A stretch of 52,822 nt of DNA from Acidobacteriota bacterium (GTDB lineage: Bacteria; Acidobacteriota; Terriglobia; Terriglobales; Acidobacteriaceae). The notes under the pieces were generated by a model. The model searched no databases. It saw only the letters and a program-made list of their open reading frames with translations, and was not told the origin of the DNA. Positions 9,334 through 17,306 of the stretch are shown one piece after another. The stretch lies in NCBI GenBank assembly GCA_018268775.1, contig JAFDVV010000066.1:1-52822 (forward strand). The letters are read 5' to 3'. Made by a program: the position numbers and the translations under genes. Each line of letters starts with the position of its first letter. Position 1 is the first letter of the stretch.

Positions 9334-9375
9334 CGGATGAAAACCGATTGCTTGTCTAGTCCCGGTTTTCATCCG
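9334..9375. terminator. 13-bp perfect inverted repeat between convergent genes
   Basis: CGGATGAAAACCG (9334-9346) pairs exactly with CGGTTTTCATCCG (9363-9375) across a 16-base loop. It lies between the convergent ispF and O-methyltransferase genes and could end transcription from both sides, although no strong T-run is present. The left arm is the third copy of the CACGGATSAA repeat seen at 8193-8230. Confidence 0.5.
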
Positions 9376-9401
9376 CGATGATCGGTGTGAATCCGTGGTC
9401 G

Positions 9402-10070
9402 CTAAGGTTTGACGACTGCGAGGGCGAAGCCGTCGTAGCCTTTGCTGCCTACGGTCTGGATGGCGGTGGCGTCGAGGCGCGGGTGGTTGCCGAGTTTTTC
9501 CAGAAACGCTCGAGTGCCCTGGACGCGCTCGTCCTTATTGTTCTTGTCGACGATGGCGCCGTCGCGGACGACGTTGTCGGTCAGGATGACCGTGCCGGGG
9601 CGCGAGAGCTTGACCGCCCAGTCGAGGTAGACGGGGTAGTTTGGCTTGTCGGCGTCGAGGAAGACGAAGTCGAAGGGGCCGGAGTTTTCCGCGTGCAGTT
9701 TTTCCAGCGACTCAACCGCCGGGCCGACGCGGATGTCGACGAGGGACGCGAGCCCTGTGCGCTGCATGTTGGCCTGGGCGACGGCGGCGTGTTTGGGGTC
9801 GAGCTCGAGGGTAATGAGCTTGCCGTCGGCCGGGAGCGCGCGGGCCAGCCAGATGGTTGAGTAGCCACCGAGGGTGCCGATCTCGAGGATGCGGCGCGAC
9901 CCCTGAACGCGCGCGATGAGATTGAGCATCTTGCCCTGGTTGGGCGCGACGTCGATTGCCGGGAGGCCTGCGCAGGCGTTGGCTTCGAGCGCATTCTCCA
10001 TCTGGTAGTCGGGAGGAAGCAGAGTGTCGGTGAGGTAGCGGTCTACGGTGATCCAGAGTCCTTGATCCAT
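9402..10070 (-). CDS. O-methyltransferase (class I, COMT/CCoAOMT-like)
   Basis: This 222-residue protein has the layout of the bacterial O-methyltransferase family 3. The SAM-binding motif is ILEIGTLGGYSTIWLARAL, the acidic strand LITLELDP follows, then FVFLDADKPNYPVYL and the metal-binding LTDNVVRDGAI. Members methylate catechol-like or other small acceptor hydroxyls with a divalent metal. The acceptor here is unknown. The gene is convergent with ispF and divergent from the CocE hydrolase at 10160, so 10071-10159 holds both promoters. Confidence 0.88.
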   Translation of the reverse strand: MDQGLWITVDRYLTDTLLPPDYQMENALEANACAGLPAIDVAPNQGKMLNLIARVQGSRRILEIGTLGGYSTIWLARALPADGKLITLELDPKHAAVAQANMQRTGLASLVDIRVGPAVESLEKLHAENSGPFDFVFLDADKPNYPVYLDWAVKLSRPGTVILTDNVVRDGAIVDKNNKDERVQGTRAFLEKLGNHPRLDATAIQTVGSKGYDGFALAVVKP

Positions 10071-10159
10071 AAAGCCAAGATAGATTTATCCGGCGATACG
10101 GGCAAGCCGGTGTAGGGTAGAGTGCGGCTCCTATAAACGATTTTCCAGCGAGGCAAACG

Positions 10160-12094
10160 ATGAAGAGAGGGCTTCACTCTGCGATTGGGCTGATCTTTCT
10201 GACGGCGGCAGGACATGTATACGGACAGGCAGCAAGCGTGCAGGACGATTTCGTGAGAACGCACTATGCGAAGTACGAGTACCGCATCCCTATGCGGGAC
10301 GGCGCGAAGATGTTCGCCGCAGTGTATGTGCCGAAGCTGGGGGCGTTCAAGGACCCGGGGCCGTATCCGTTTTTGATGACGAAGACCCCTTATAGCTGTG
10401 GGCCGTATGGAGTGGATAAATTTCCTGCTCGTGTGGGGCCGAGCGCGGAGTTGATGGAGTCGGGGTACATCTTTGTGTGCGAAGACGCTCGCGGGAGGTA
10501 TGCGAGCGAGGGCGTGTTTCAGGAGATGAACCCGCATATCGACGACAAGAAGTCGCCGAAGGATGTGGACGAGTCGAGCGATATGTACGACACGGTGGAG
10601 TTTCTGCTGAAGAACGTGCCCAACAACAACGGCAAGGTGGGAATTACGGGTATCAGCTATCCGGGGTTCTATACATCGGCGAGCATTATCGACTCGCACC
10701 CTGCGATCAAGGCGGCGAGTCCGCAGGCCCCGATGACGGACCTGTTCTTCAACGATGACGGCTATCACGGCGGCGCGTTTATGCTGAGCGCGAACTATGG
10801 GTTCTATCGCGGATTCTTTCCGCAGAAGAACCCGGTGATTCCAGCCGCCAGGGGCGGGGCGGGGCGTGGAGCTTCCAGCACGGAGAACCCGGATACGTAT
10901 GCAACGCTGCTGGCGGCGGGACCGACGGGGAATCTCGACACGGGTAAAGATTATCTGGACGGCAAAAACTGGTTGTTCCACGACCAACTGGTTCATACGA
11001 CCTATGACGATTACTGGCAGAAGCGCGACCTGTCCCGTCATATGAAGAACGTTCATGCGGCGACGATGGAGGTCGGCGGATGGTTCGACGCCGAAGACCT
11101 CTCAGGGCCGTTCAAGACATTTCACGCGATCGACAAGTTCAACCCGGGAAATGCGAACACGCTGGTGGTAGGGCCGTGGACGCATGGAGGATGGTCGCGC
11201 ACGGACGGCGACCACCTGGGCGATGTGACGTTCAATGCGAAGACGTCTCTGTTCTATCGCGCGCAAATCGAGCTGCCGTTTTTCGAGCACTACTTAAAGG
11301 ACAAGCCCGAGCCGGCTCTGCCGAAGGCCTATGTCTTTGAGACGGGAACGAATGTCTGGAAGAAGTATGACGCGTGGCCTCCAAAGCAAGTGTCGGTAAA
11401 GACGCTCTACTTCCGTGCGGGCGGGAAGCTGAGCTTCGATGCGCCGACGGAGAAGGCGGGCGTCGACGAGTATGTGAGCGACCCGGCGCACCCGGTTCCA
11501 TTCGTTGAATATCCGACGGACACGGTCCCGCAGCGATATATGGATGACGACCAGAGGTTTGCGGCGACGCGGCCGGACGTGCTGGTGTACGAGTCCGATC
11601 CGCTGACGGAAGACGTGACGATTGCGGGGCCGGTGAGGCCGAAGCTGAAGATCGCTTCGACGGGCACGGACGCGGACTTTGTGGTGAAGCTCATCGACGT
11701 GTATCCGTACGACTACCCTGAGCCGGAGGGGACTTCGATGGGGAACAAGCGCATCACGGCCGCCGCTCCGGTGATCATGGGAGGCTATCAGCAGCTTGTT
11801 CGCGGCGAGCCGATGCGGGCGAAGTTCCGCGATAGCTGGGAGAAGCCGACTCCCTTGGTGCCGGGCAAGATGACTGAGGTGAACGGCGAGATGCCGGACG
11901 TAAACCACACCTTCCGCGCGGGACACAGGATCATGGTGCAGGTGCAGAGTTCGTGGTTCCCGCTGGTGGACCGCAATCCGCAGACGTTTGTGGATATTCC
12001 TCTGGCGAAGCCGGAGCAGTTTGTGAAGGCGACCGAGAGCGTATATCGGAATGCCGGTGCTGCGAGCGGGGTTGAGGTGCTGGTGATGCCTTGA
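10160..12094 (+). CDS. Secreted CocE/NonD family hydrolase (X-Pro dipeptidyl-peptidase S15 type)
   Basis: This 644-residue protein begins with a signal peptide (MKRGLHSAIGLIFLTAAG, likely cut after VYGQA), so it is exported. The alpha/beta-hydrolase core has the nucleophile S166 in GITGISYPGF and the preceding oxyanion region CEDARGRYASEG. The acid and base are likely in GGWFDAED and GPWTHGGW. The C-terminal half is the jelly-roll domain of the S15/CocE group, with FRAGHRIMVQVQSSWFP. Members hydrolyse acyl esters, beta-lactams or X-Pro peptides; the substrate here cannot be told. It is a single-gene unit, followed by two dispersed repeats. Confidence 0.88.
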   Translation: MKRGLHSAIGLIFLTAAGHVYGQAASVQDDFVRTHYAKYEYRIPMRDGAKMFAAVYVPKLGAFKDPGPYPFLMTKTPYSCGPYGVDKFPARVGPSAELMESGYIFVCEDARGRYASEGVFQEMNPHIDDKKSPKDVDESSDMYDTVEFLLKNVPNNNGKVGITGISYPGFYTSASIIDSHPAIKAASPQAPMTDLFFNDDGYHGGAFMLSANYGFYRGFFPQKNPVIPAARGGAGRGASSTENPDTYATLLAAGPTGNLDTGKDYLDGKNWLFHDQLVHTTYDDYWQKRDLSRHMKNVHAATMEVGGWFDAEDLSGPFKTFHAIDKFNPGNANTLVVGPWTHGGWSRTDGDHLGDVTFNAKTSLFYRAQIELPFFEHYLKDKPEPALPKAYVFETGTNVWKKYDAWPPKQVSVKTLYFRAGGKLSFDAPTEKAGVDEYVSDPAHPVPFVEYPTDTVPQRYMDDDQRFAATRPDVLVYESDPLTEDVTIAGPVRPKLKIASTGTDADFVVKLIDVYPYDYPEPEGTSMGNKRITAAAPVIMGGYQQLVRGEPMRAKFRDSWEKPTPLVPGKMTEVNGEMPDVNHTFRAGHRIMVQVQSSWFPLVDRNPQTFVDIPLAKPEQFVKATESVYRNAGAASGVEVLVMP

Positions 12095-12135
12095 TTTTGA
12101 CCGGCGAGGAAGATGATGGGTTGATTTGGCGTGCA

Positions 12136-12190
12136 GAGAAAAATGCAGATCCTTCGACTGCGCGGCTTCGTCGCTTCGCTCAGGATGACA
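12136..12190. repeat. Dispersed short repeat (type C)
   Basis: It contains CAGATCCTTCGACTGCGCGG and TTCGCTCAGGATGACA. The inward-pairing arms CCTTCG and CTCAGGATGAC are of the same general design as the type A and B repeats. It lies between the CocE hydrolase and the M24 peptidase. Confidence 0.6.
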
Positions 12191-12225
12191 ATTTTAGGGT
12201 GGGCGTGGAGATTTGTGGCGCTTCG

Positions 12226-12276
12226 GAAGAAATGCGGGGATTCCTCGACTCGCTCCGCTCGCTCGGAATGACGCAT
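12226..12276. repeat. Dispersed short repeat (type B)
   Basis: AAATGCGGGGATTCC, GCTCCGCTCGCTCGG and AATGACGCA match 6150-6200 with a few differences. It lies just past the M24 peptidase stop, about 35 bases from the type C repeat. Confidence 0.7.
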
Positions 12277-12283
12277 TGTGTGT

Positions 12284-13594
12284 TTAGCCGAAGGGGTGTT
12301 CGAGCGAGGGGCTTTGGGGGGTGAACATTTCGCCGCCGTTGGGTGTGACAACCCAGTCGTCTTCGAGGCGGATGCCGAACTCGCCGGGGATGTAGATGCC
12401 GGGTTCGTCGGAGAAGGTCATGCCGGGTTGGAGCGGGGTATTGTTGCCGCGGACGAGGTAGGGCCACTCGTGATCGTCCAGGCCGATGCCGTGGCCGAGA
12501 CGGTGGGTGAAGTATTTGTAGCCGGGACCGTATCCGGCGTCGGCGATGATTTTGCGGGCGGCGTCGTCGACGGCGTGGCAGGGTGCTCCGGCGCGGCCTG
12601 CGGAGAGTGCGGCGGACTGCGCTTTGTGGACGATGTCGAAGACGCGCTTCTGCTTGTCGGATCTCGCAGAGTCGGGGGCCTTACCGAGGACGAAGGAGCG
12701 GGAGATGTCGGACTGGTAGCCTTCGACGATGCAGCCGTCGTCGAGGAGGATGATCTCTCCCTCTTTGATGATCTGCGGTTGGAGCGAGCCGTGTGGGAGA
12801 GCGGAGTAGGGGCCGACCTGGCAGGAGGCTTCGCCCGGGAAGCCAGTGCGTAGGTAGGCGTCGGAGATGAGGCTGGAGACCTGGCGGTTGGTCATGCCGG
12901 GCTCGATGGACTGCCATACGGCCTTGTAGACGTTGAGGGTGTTGCCGTTGGCGAGGCGCATGAGGGCGAGTTCGGCGGGTGATTTAATGGCGCGGCAGCC
13001 GGCGGTGATGGGCGTTCCGCTGACGGTGGTGAGCGCGGGGCTGGAGTGCGCGATGCCGTTGGAGAAGACGAACTGGGTGCGCTCCTCGATGCCGATGCGG
13101 CCGGTCGCGATGCCGGATTGTTTGAGGGCCTTTGCGAGCAGGGCGAATGGGTCCTCGTCTTCGCTCCAGGTGTAGATGCGCGTGGCGCTGGCCTGCGGCA
13201 GGGTTGCGGTTTTGGCTTCCATGCGTTCACGGATGCGGCCCTCTTCAAAGACGGGGCAGACGATGAAGGGGCTGGCCTTGGCTGGGAGGACCCAGGCGAA
13301 GAAGCGCTCGGACTGCTCCCAGTGGAGGCTGGTGAAGTAGTTGAGGGAGGTGCCGGTGCAGATGACGAGGGCATCGGTCTTGTTCTGGATGAGAAGCTGG
13401 CGGGCGCGCTCGATGCGGCGCTCGCGCTCGTCGAGCGTGATGGGGATGGCCTCGGCACGGCGGTTGGTGAGGGCTGCGATGGCGGGCGGCAACTTCCTGC
13501 CGGAGGGGTCGGCGGGACGCTGGCCGCGCAGGGGGAGAGGCGAGGCAATGGCTGCTGCTGAGGAGGCCAGTAGAAAGCTGCGTCGGGATGACAT
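12284..13594 (-). CDS. Exported M24 family metallopeptidase (Xaa-Pro aminopeptidase-like)
   Basis: This 436-residue protein starts MSSRRSFLLASSAAAIASPL, a twin-arginine signal, so it is probably exported folded. The C-terminal pita-bread domain keeps the five metal ligands of M24 enzymes: two Asp in ILLDDGCIVEGYQSDISRSF, His in HRLGHGIGLDDHEWP, and two Glu in SDEPGIYIPGEFGIRLEDDW. An N-terminal creatinase-like domain precedes it. Such enzymes remove N-terminal residues before proline or hydrolyse related amides. The frame extends upstream to 13876, but the Tat signal fixes the ATG at 13594. Confidence 0.88.
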   Translation of the reverse strand: MSSRRSFLLASSAAAIASPLPLRGQRPADPSGRKLPPAIAALTNRRAEAIPITLDERERRIERARQLLIQNKTDALVICTGTSLNYFTSLHWEQSERFFAWVLPAKASPFIVCPVFEEGRIRERMEAKTATLPQASATRIYTWSEDEDPFALLAKALKQSGIATGRIGIEERTQFVFSNGIAHSSPALTTVSGTPITAGCRAIKSPAELALMRLANGNTLNVYKAVWQSIEPGMTNRQVSSLISDAYLRTGFPGEASCQVGPYSALPHGSLQPQIIKEGEIILLDDGCIVEGYQSDISRSFVLGKAPDSARSDKQKRVFDIVHKAQSAALSAGRAGAPCHAVDDAARKIIADAGYGPGYKYFTHRLGHGIGLDDHEWPYLVRGNNTPLQPGMTFSDEPGIYIPGEFGIRLEDDWVVTPNGGEMFTPQSPSLEHPFG

Positions 13595-13754
13595 GTGCGG
13601 ATTGTAGTGAATTACGAGCGGGGTTCGCGCGGTAATCGGTGAGAAGCATTCGATTTCAGGAGCGCGAGCCACAAGCAGGTGGATGGAAGTTTGTGCGGGT
13701 GATAGGTTCGAGTCTGGCGCGGTCATTTGATGCAGTTCTTGAGGCGGAGACGAT

Positions 13755-14771
13755 ATGGCGATGATTACGACGGTGCAGCAGCATATTCTGCAACAGCAAC
13801 AGCAGCTTCTTAAGTCGACGGGGCGCGAGGCGACGGGGACGTTCAGTTGGCTGCTGAGCGGCATAACGCTTGCCACGAAGATGATTGAGGCGAAGATTCG
13901 TGCGGCGGGTCTGGGCGATGTTCTTGGGGCCGCCGGTGCGGAGAACGTTCAGGGCGAGCAGCAGCAGAAGCTGGACGTGTTTGCGAACCAGGCGCTGCTG
14001 CACTGCCTGGGGCTGCGCGATAGCGTGGCTGCGCTGGTGAGCGAAGAAGATGAGGAGCCGGTCACGTTCAACCGCGATGCGGAGACGGGGAAATACATTA
14101 TCGTGTTCGATCCTCTGGACGGCTCGAGCAACATTGACGTGAATGTGAATGTAGGAACGATCTTCAGCGTGCTGCGAAGGATGCCAGCAGAGTTGGGGAC
14201 GCTGGAGGAGTCGATTCTGCAGCAGGGGTTTCGTCAGGTTGCGGCGGGGTATGTGGTGTACGGGCCTTCGACGGTGCTTGTGTACACGACGGGCAACGGC
14301 GTACACGGCTTTACGCTTGACCCGAAGATTGGCGCGTTTGTGCTGAGCAACGAACAGATGAAGATGCCGGAGCAGGGAAGCTACTACTCGGTGAACGAGG
14401 CGAATGCCGCGGGATGGCCGGAGGAGTACCGGAGGTATGTGGCGATGCTTCGAGAGGGTGGGCTGGGGAAGACGTACAGCTCGCGCTATATAGGAAGCCT
14501 GGTGGCTGATTTTCATCGGACGCTGCTGAAGGGCGGAGTATTTTTGTATCCGCCGACGGAGAAGCAGGCGAAGGGTAAATTGCGGTTGCTGTATGAGGCG
14601 AATCCGCTGGCGTTTATTGCGGAGCAGGCCGGAGGGGCGGCCACGAATGGCGCAGGGCGCGTGTTGGATATACGGCCTGAGGGCATTCATCAGCGGACGC
14701 CGTTCTGTGTCGGCAGCCGTTGCGAGATGGAGGCGTTGAAGGAGATGTTGTCGGGAGTGCCCGCAAAGTGA
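13755..14771 (+). CDS. fbp: Fructose-1,6-bisphosphatase class 1
   Basis: This 338-residue gluconeogenic enzyme removes the 1-phosphate of fructose 1,6-bisphosphate. The metal site SEEDEEPV and the hallmark FDPLDGSSNIDVNVNVGTIF are present, as is the C-terminal substrate loop with YEANPLAFIAEQAGG. Length is normal for class 1. Together with pckG at the left edge, it suggests gluconeogenic capacity. A small gene overlaps its stop codon by 4 bases (GTGA). Confidence 0.95.
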   Translation: MAMITTVQQHILQQQQQLLKSTGREATGTFSWLLSGITLATKMIEAKIRAAGLGDVLGAAGAENVQGEQQQKLDVFANQALLHCLGLRDSVAALVSEEDEEPVTFNRDAETGKYIIVFDPLDGSSNIDVNVNVGTIFSVLRRMPAELGTLEESILQQGFRQVAAGYVVYGPSTVLVYTTGNGVHGFTLDPKIGAFVLSNEQMKMPEQGSYYSVNEANAAGWPEEYRRYVAMLREGGLGKTYSSRYIGSLVADFHRTLLKGGVFLYPPTEKQAKGKLRLLYEANPLAFIAEQAGGAATNGAGRVLDIRPEGIHQRTPFCVGSRCEMEALKEMLSGVPAK

Positions 14772-15022
14772 GCTTTAGCGCAGTGGTAGTGGATATAGCC
14801 GAGGAGAGCCGCGTGGCCGGACAGCAGCGATGGCTGGTGCACCTGGACCACACAGAGTTCCGGGTCGGCGACGCGGGGGCGATTGAAGCCATTGCGCGAA
14901 GCGGAGCACGGCTGCAAGTGCCAGTACTGGGAGTGGTGGAGCGAGAAGGTGAGATATGGCACCGCGTGGAAAAGCCGCTGATGGCCGGAACGAGTGTTAC
15001 AGGATACGTGGGGCTGCCTTGA
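14768..15022 (+). CDS. Small conserved-looking protein coupled to fbp, unknown
   Basis: This 84-residue protein begins at a GTG that overlaps the fbp stop (GTGA), suggesting translational coupling. It has regular beta-strand-like patterning, FSAVVVDIAEES and RWLVHLDHTEFRVGDAG, and no cysteines, membrane helix or motif I recognise. The frame could extend to 14720 inside fbp. Function unknown. Confidence 0.6.
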   Translation: MSFSAVVVDIAEESRVAGQQRWLVHLDHTEFRVGDAGAIEAIARSGARLQVPVLGVVEREGEIWHRVEKPLMAGTSVTGYVGLP

Positions 15023-15073
15023 GCTGAGGCGAAGCGTGAGGCCGTTTGAGCGGCGTTGTGCTTCCTGATACAC

Positions 15074-15103
15074 TTGACGAAGTCGTTCAGGCCACGGTGT
15101 GTA
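15074..15103 (+). promoter_or_regulatory. Candidate promoter of tRNA-Ala
   Basis: TTGACG (15074-15079) and TGTGTA (15098-15103) are 18 bases apart, about 37 bases before the tRNA. The -35 matches 5 of 6 consensus bases; the -10 is weak. Confidence 0.35.
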
Positions 15104-15139
15104 GACCCGGTTTCGCGCGTGAGTGAATGCAGAAGGTGT

Positions 15140-15215
15140 GGGGCTGTAGCTCAGTTGGGAGAGCGCCTCGTTCGCAACGAGGAGGTCGTCAGTTCGATCC
15201 TGATCAGCTCCACCA
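15140..15215 (+). tRNA. tRNA-Ala (anticodon CGC)
   Basis: The 76 bases fold as a standard cloverleaf. The acceptor stem is GGGGCTG with CAGCTCC (one G-T pair), and the D-stem is GCTC with GAGC. The anticodon stem CCTCG/CGAGG encloses loop TTCGCAA, giving anticodon CGC, which reads GCG alanine. The T-arm has GTCAGTTCGATCCTGAT, and an encoded CCA end is present. Confidence 0.95.
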
Positions 15216-15420
15216 AATAAATCAATTCGGGTACGAGGACGGTAGACGCGACGAACTAATGGCCGCGGGGGGTAAGCCCACTTTGAACAGTCAAACGGCC
15301 TACCCAATGCAAGCTGGTGTAGCAGCCTGTTCGTAAAGAAACTGGTTGCGGATACATCCTTGGGTGGGCTAAGCTTTCGGACACCTAACGGTCGCATTGC
15401 GTTCGAACGGGAGTTTGGTT

Positions 15421-15789
15421 ATGGAGCTGCAGATCAGTACGATTCCGTCGCCGGAAGATCCACCGTGGAGGAGCGCCGATTACCAATCGGAACTCCGTGA
15501 GCTTGGAGTGAGACTGCGAGCGGATGGTCTCGATCTTCGGGAGGTTCACTCTCCTTCTCCGTGCTCGGATTGCCCACCGGCGATTTCGGGGGAGTGGAGT
15601 GTTCCGCTCGACGCGGTTCTGACGCCAATTCTTGAGGCTCCGCTGGGCTCATGGTTACAGGCCAGACACGGCCGCACCGCTCGGCTGCGCATTGGGGCGA
15701 TCGAGGCGGACGTACGGAACGTGCAGGAACTGGTAAGAGTTATCAAGGTTGCCAAGTGTTACCAGGACGTCGCAGAGAGCGAGAGTTAG
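15421..15789 (+). CDS. Small protein resembling effector-associated constant component EACC1
   Basis: This 122-residue protein begins MELQISTIPSPEDPPWRSAD. A GGGAG ribosome-binding site lies 7 bases before the ATG; a TTG at 15397 is in frame but has no such site. The C-terminal half, with PLDAVLTPILEAPLGSWLQA followed by a strand-rich block and VQELVRVIKVAK, resembles the EACC1 domain that marks bacterial conflict and signalling systems. No effector partner is seen next to it, which weakens that reading. It is convergent with nuoN. Confidence 0.45.
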   Translation: MELQISTIPSPEDPPWRSADYQSELRELGVRLRADGLDLREVHSPSPCSDCPPAISGEWSVPLDAVLTPILEAPLGSWLQARHGRTARLRIGAIEADVRNVQELVRVIKVAKCYQDVAESES

Positions 15790-15809
15790 CGAGCCGGGGC
15801 AGGCTTCTG

Positions 15810-17306
15810 TCAGAAATGGGCGATGCGGATTGGTTGGCGCAGCCACGTCAAAAACAGGTTTGGCGCACACCCCAGCAGCAGAATACTCAGCGCAATTGCG
15901 CAAAGAACAACCTGTCTCGCGATTGGCACTTGTATCGGGCCGGTCTCCGAGGCAGGTTCCGCAATATAGATACGTTTTAGGACTTGCAGGTAGTAGTAGA
16001 GAGAAACGGTGCTCATGGCAATGGCCAGAGCGACGAGCCAGAGCAGACCGAGTGTATGTTGTCCGGCGGACAGCGTCGAAGCAAAGAGAAGGAATTTGCC
16101 GAAGAACCCGGCCAGAGGTGGGATTCCTCCAAGCGAGAGCATAAAAATCAGCATGCAGAGGGACAGTATGGGGGCGCGACGGCTGAGTCCGGCAAAGTCG
16201 GAGAGCTTTTCGCCGCCGGCCTGCTCTTCGACAATCGAGATGACTCCAAACGCACCGATCAGGGTCATGGCATAGGTGATCGCGTAGTAGAGGAGCGCGA
16301 CGAAGCTCTGTTCGGTGTGCGATACGAGCGCCAGCAGGATGTATCCCGCGTGTGCTATCGCTGAGTAGGCGAGGAGCCTACGGACGCTGGTCTGCGCGAT
16401 GGCCACGAGATTTCCCAGGACCATCGACAGTGCGGCCACGACAGCAACGACTGGAACCCAGCCGGCGGTGTAGCGTCCCCAGTCGCTGCTGCCTTCCGCT
16501 CCCGCGAAGCCGATAACCATTACCTGATAGAAGATGATGAAGCCCGCGACCTTAGCGCTGGAGGAGATCAGTGCAGCGCTGTTGGCAGGCGCTCCTTCAT
16601 AGACGTCGGGTGCCCAGAAATGAAATGGGACTGCTGCGACCTTGAAGCCGAATCCGAGGACAATCATGACCATTGCCACGGCCAGGAACGGATCCAGAGG
16701 CTGGTTTTTGATTGCGTGCGCAATTTGAACGAGATTTGTTGAGTTGGACAGACCGTAGAGAAGGCTGAGTCCAAATAAAAGAAATGCGGCGGATGTTCCT
16801 CCGAAGAGGAAATACTTCAATGCAGCTTCCGCTGAATGGGAACTTAGCTTGTTGAACGCAGCCAGAACGTAAAGGGAAAGGCTCAACAATTCCAGGGAGA
16901 GAAAGATCAGAAGAATATTTACGGTGCTCACGAGGAGCATCATGCCAACGGTTGCAAACAGAGCGACGGCGAGGTATTCGCCAACATGCGATGTGAAAGA
17001 AGAACCAACGGCCATGGCGACGATTAGTACAGTCAGCGCGAGTATGGCGACCTGAATCAGTTGTATCTCAGGGCCGATGACGAGGGTGCCATCGAAGAGG
17101 TTGGCTTGTTGCGGGACGCGTACTATTTGTGCGATTGCGCCGATACAGCCGATTGCGGAGATGACGGCTCCTATAGTGAACCGGGTGCGCGTTTGGGCGG
17201 TTCGAGAGATCGGGAGATCCACGGCGAGTACAAGCAGGGCCGTGACAACCAGAATCATCTCAGGCAAAAGGAGCTGAAGGATTGCGGTGTAGGAAACTGT
17301 GATCAT
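15810..17306 (-). CDS. nuoN: NADH-quinone oxidoreductase subunit N (complex I antiporter-like)
   Basis: This 498-residue membrane protein with about 14 helices is the antiporter-like subunit closest to the quinone-reducing arm. The ionisable residues expected for proton translocation are present: Glu in LSLELLSLSLYVL, Lys in GFKVAAVPFHFW, Lys in ISSSAKVAG and Lys in GFFGKFLLF. It is the last gene of the nuo operon and its start overlaps the preceding nuoM stop by 4 bases. No clear terminator was seen before the convergent gene at 15789. Confidence 0.95.
   Translation of the reverse strand: MITVSYTAILQLLLPEMILVVTALLVLAVDLPISRTAQTRTRFTIGAVISAIGCIGAIAQIVRVPQQANLFDGTLVIGPEIQLIQVAILALTVLIVAMAVGSSFTSHVGEYLAVALFATVGMMLLVSTVNILLIFLSLELLSLSLYVLAAFNKLSSHSAEAALKYFLFGGTSAAFLLFGLSLLYGLSNSTNLVQIAHAIKNQPLDPFLAVAMVMIVLGFGFKVAAVPFHFWAPDVYEGAPANSAALISSSAKVAGFIIFYQVMVIGFAGAEGSSDWGRYTAGWVPVVAVVAALSMVLGNLVAIAQTSVRRLLAYSAIAHAGYILLALVSHTEQSFVALLYYAITYAMTLIGAFGVISIVEEQAGGEKLSDFAGLSRRAPILSLCMLIFMLSLGGIPPLAGFFGKFLLFASTLSAGQHTLGLLWLVALAIAMSTVSLYYYLQVLKRIYIAEPASETGPIQVPIARQVVLCAIALSILLLGCAPNLFLTWLRQPIRIAHF

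Noticed and set aside
13595..13876. N-terminal extension of the M24 peptidase
   Set aside because: The twin-arginine signal begins at the ATG at 13594; upstream residues include a cysteine-rich shadow of fbp.
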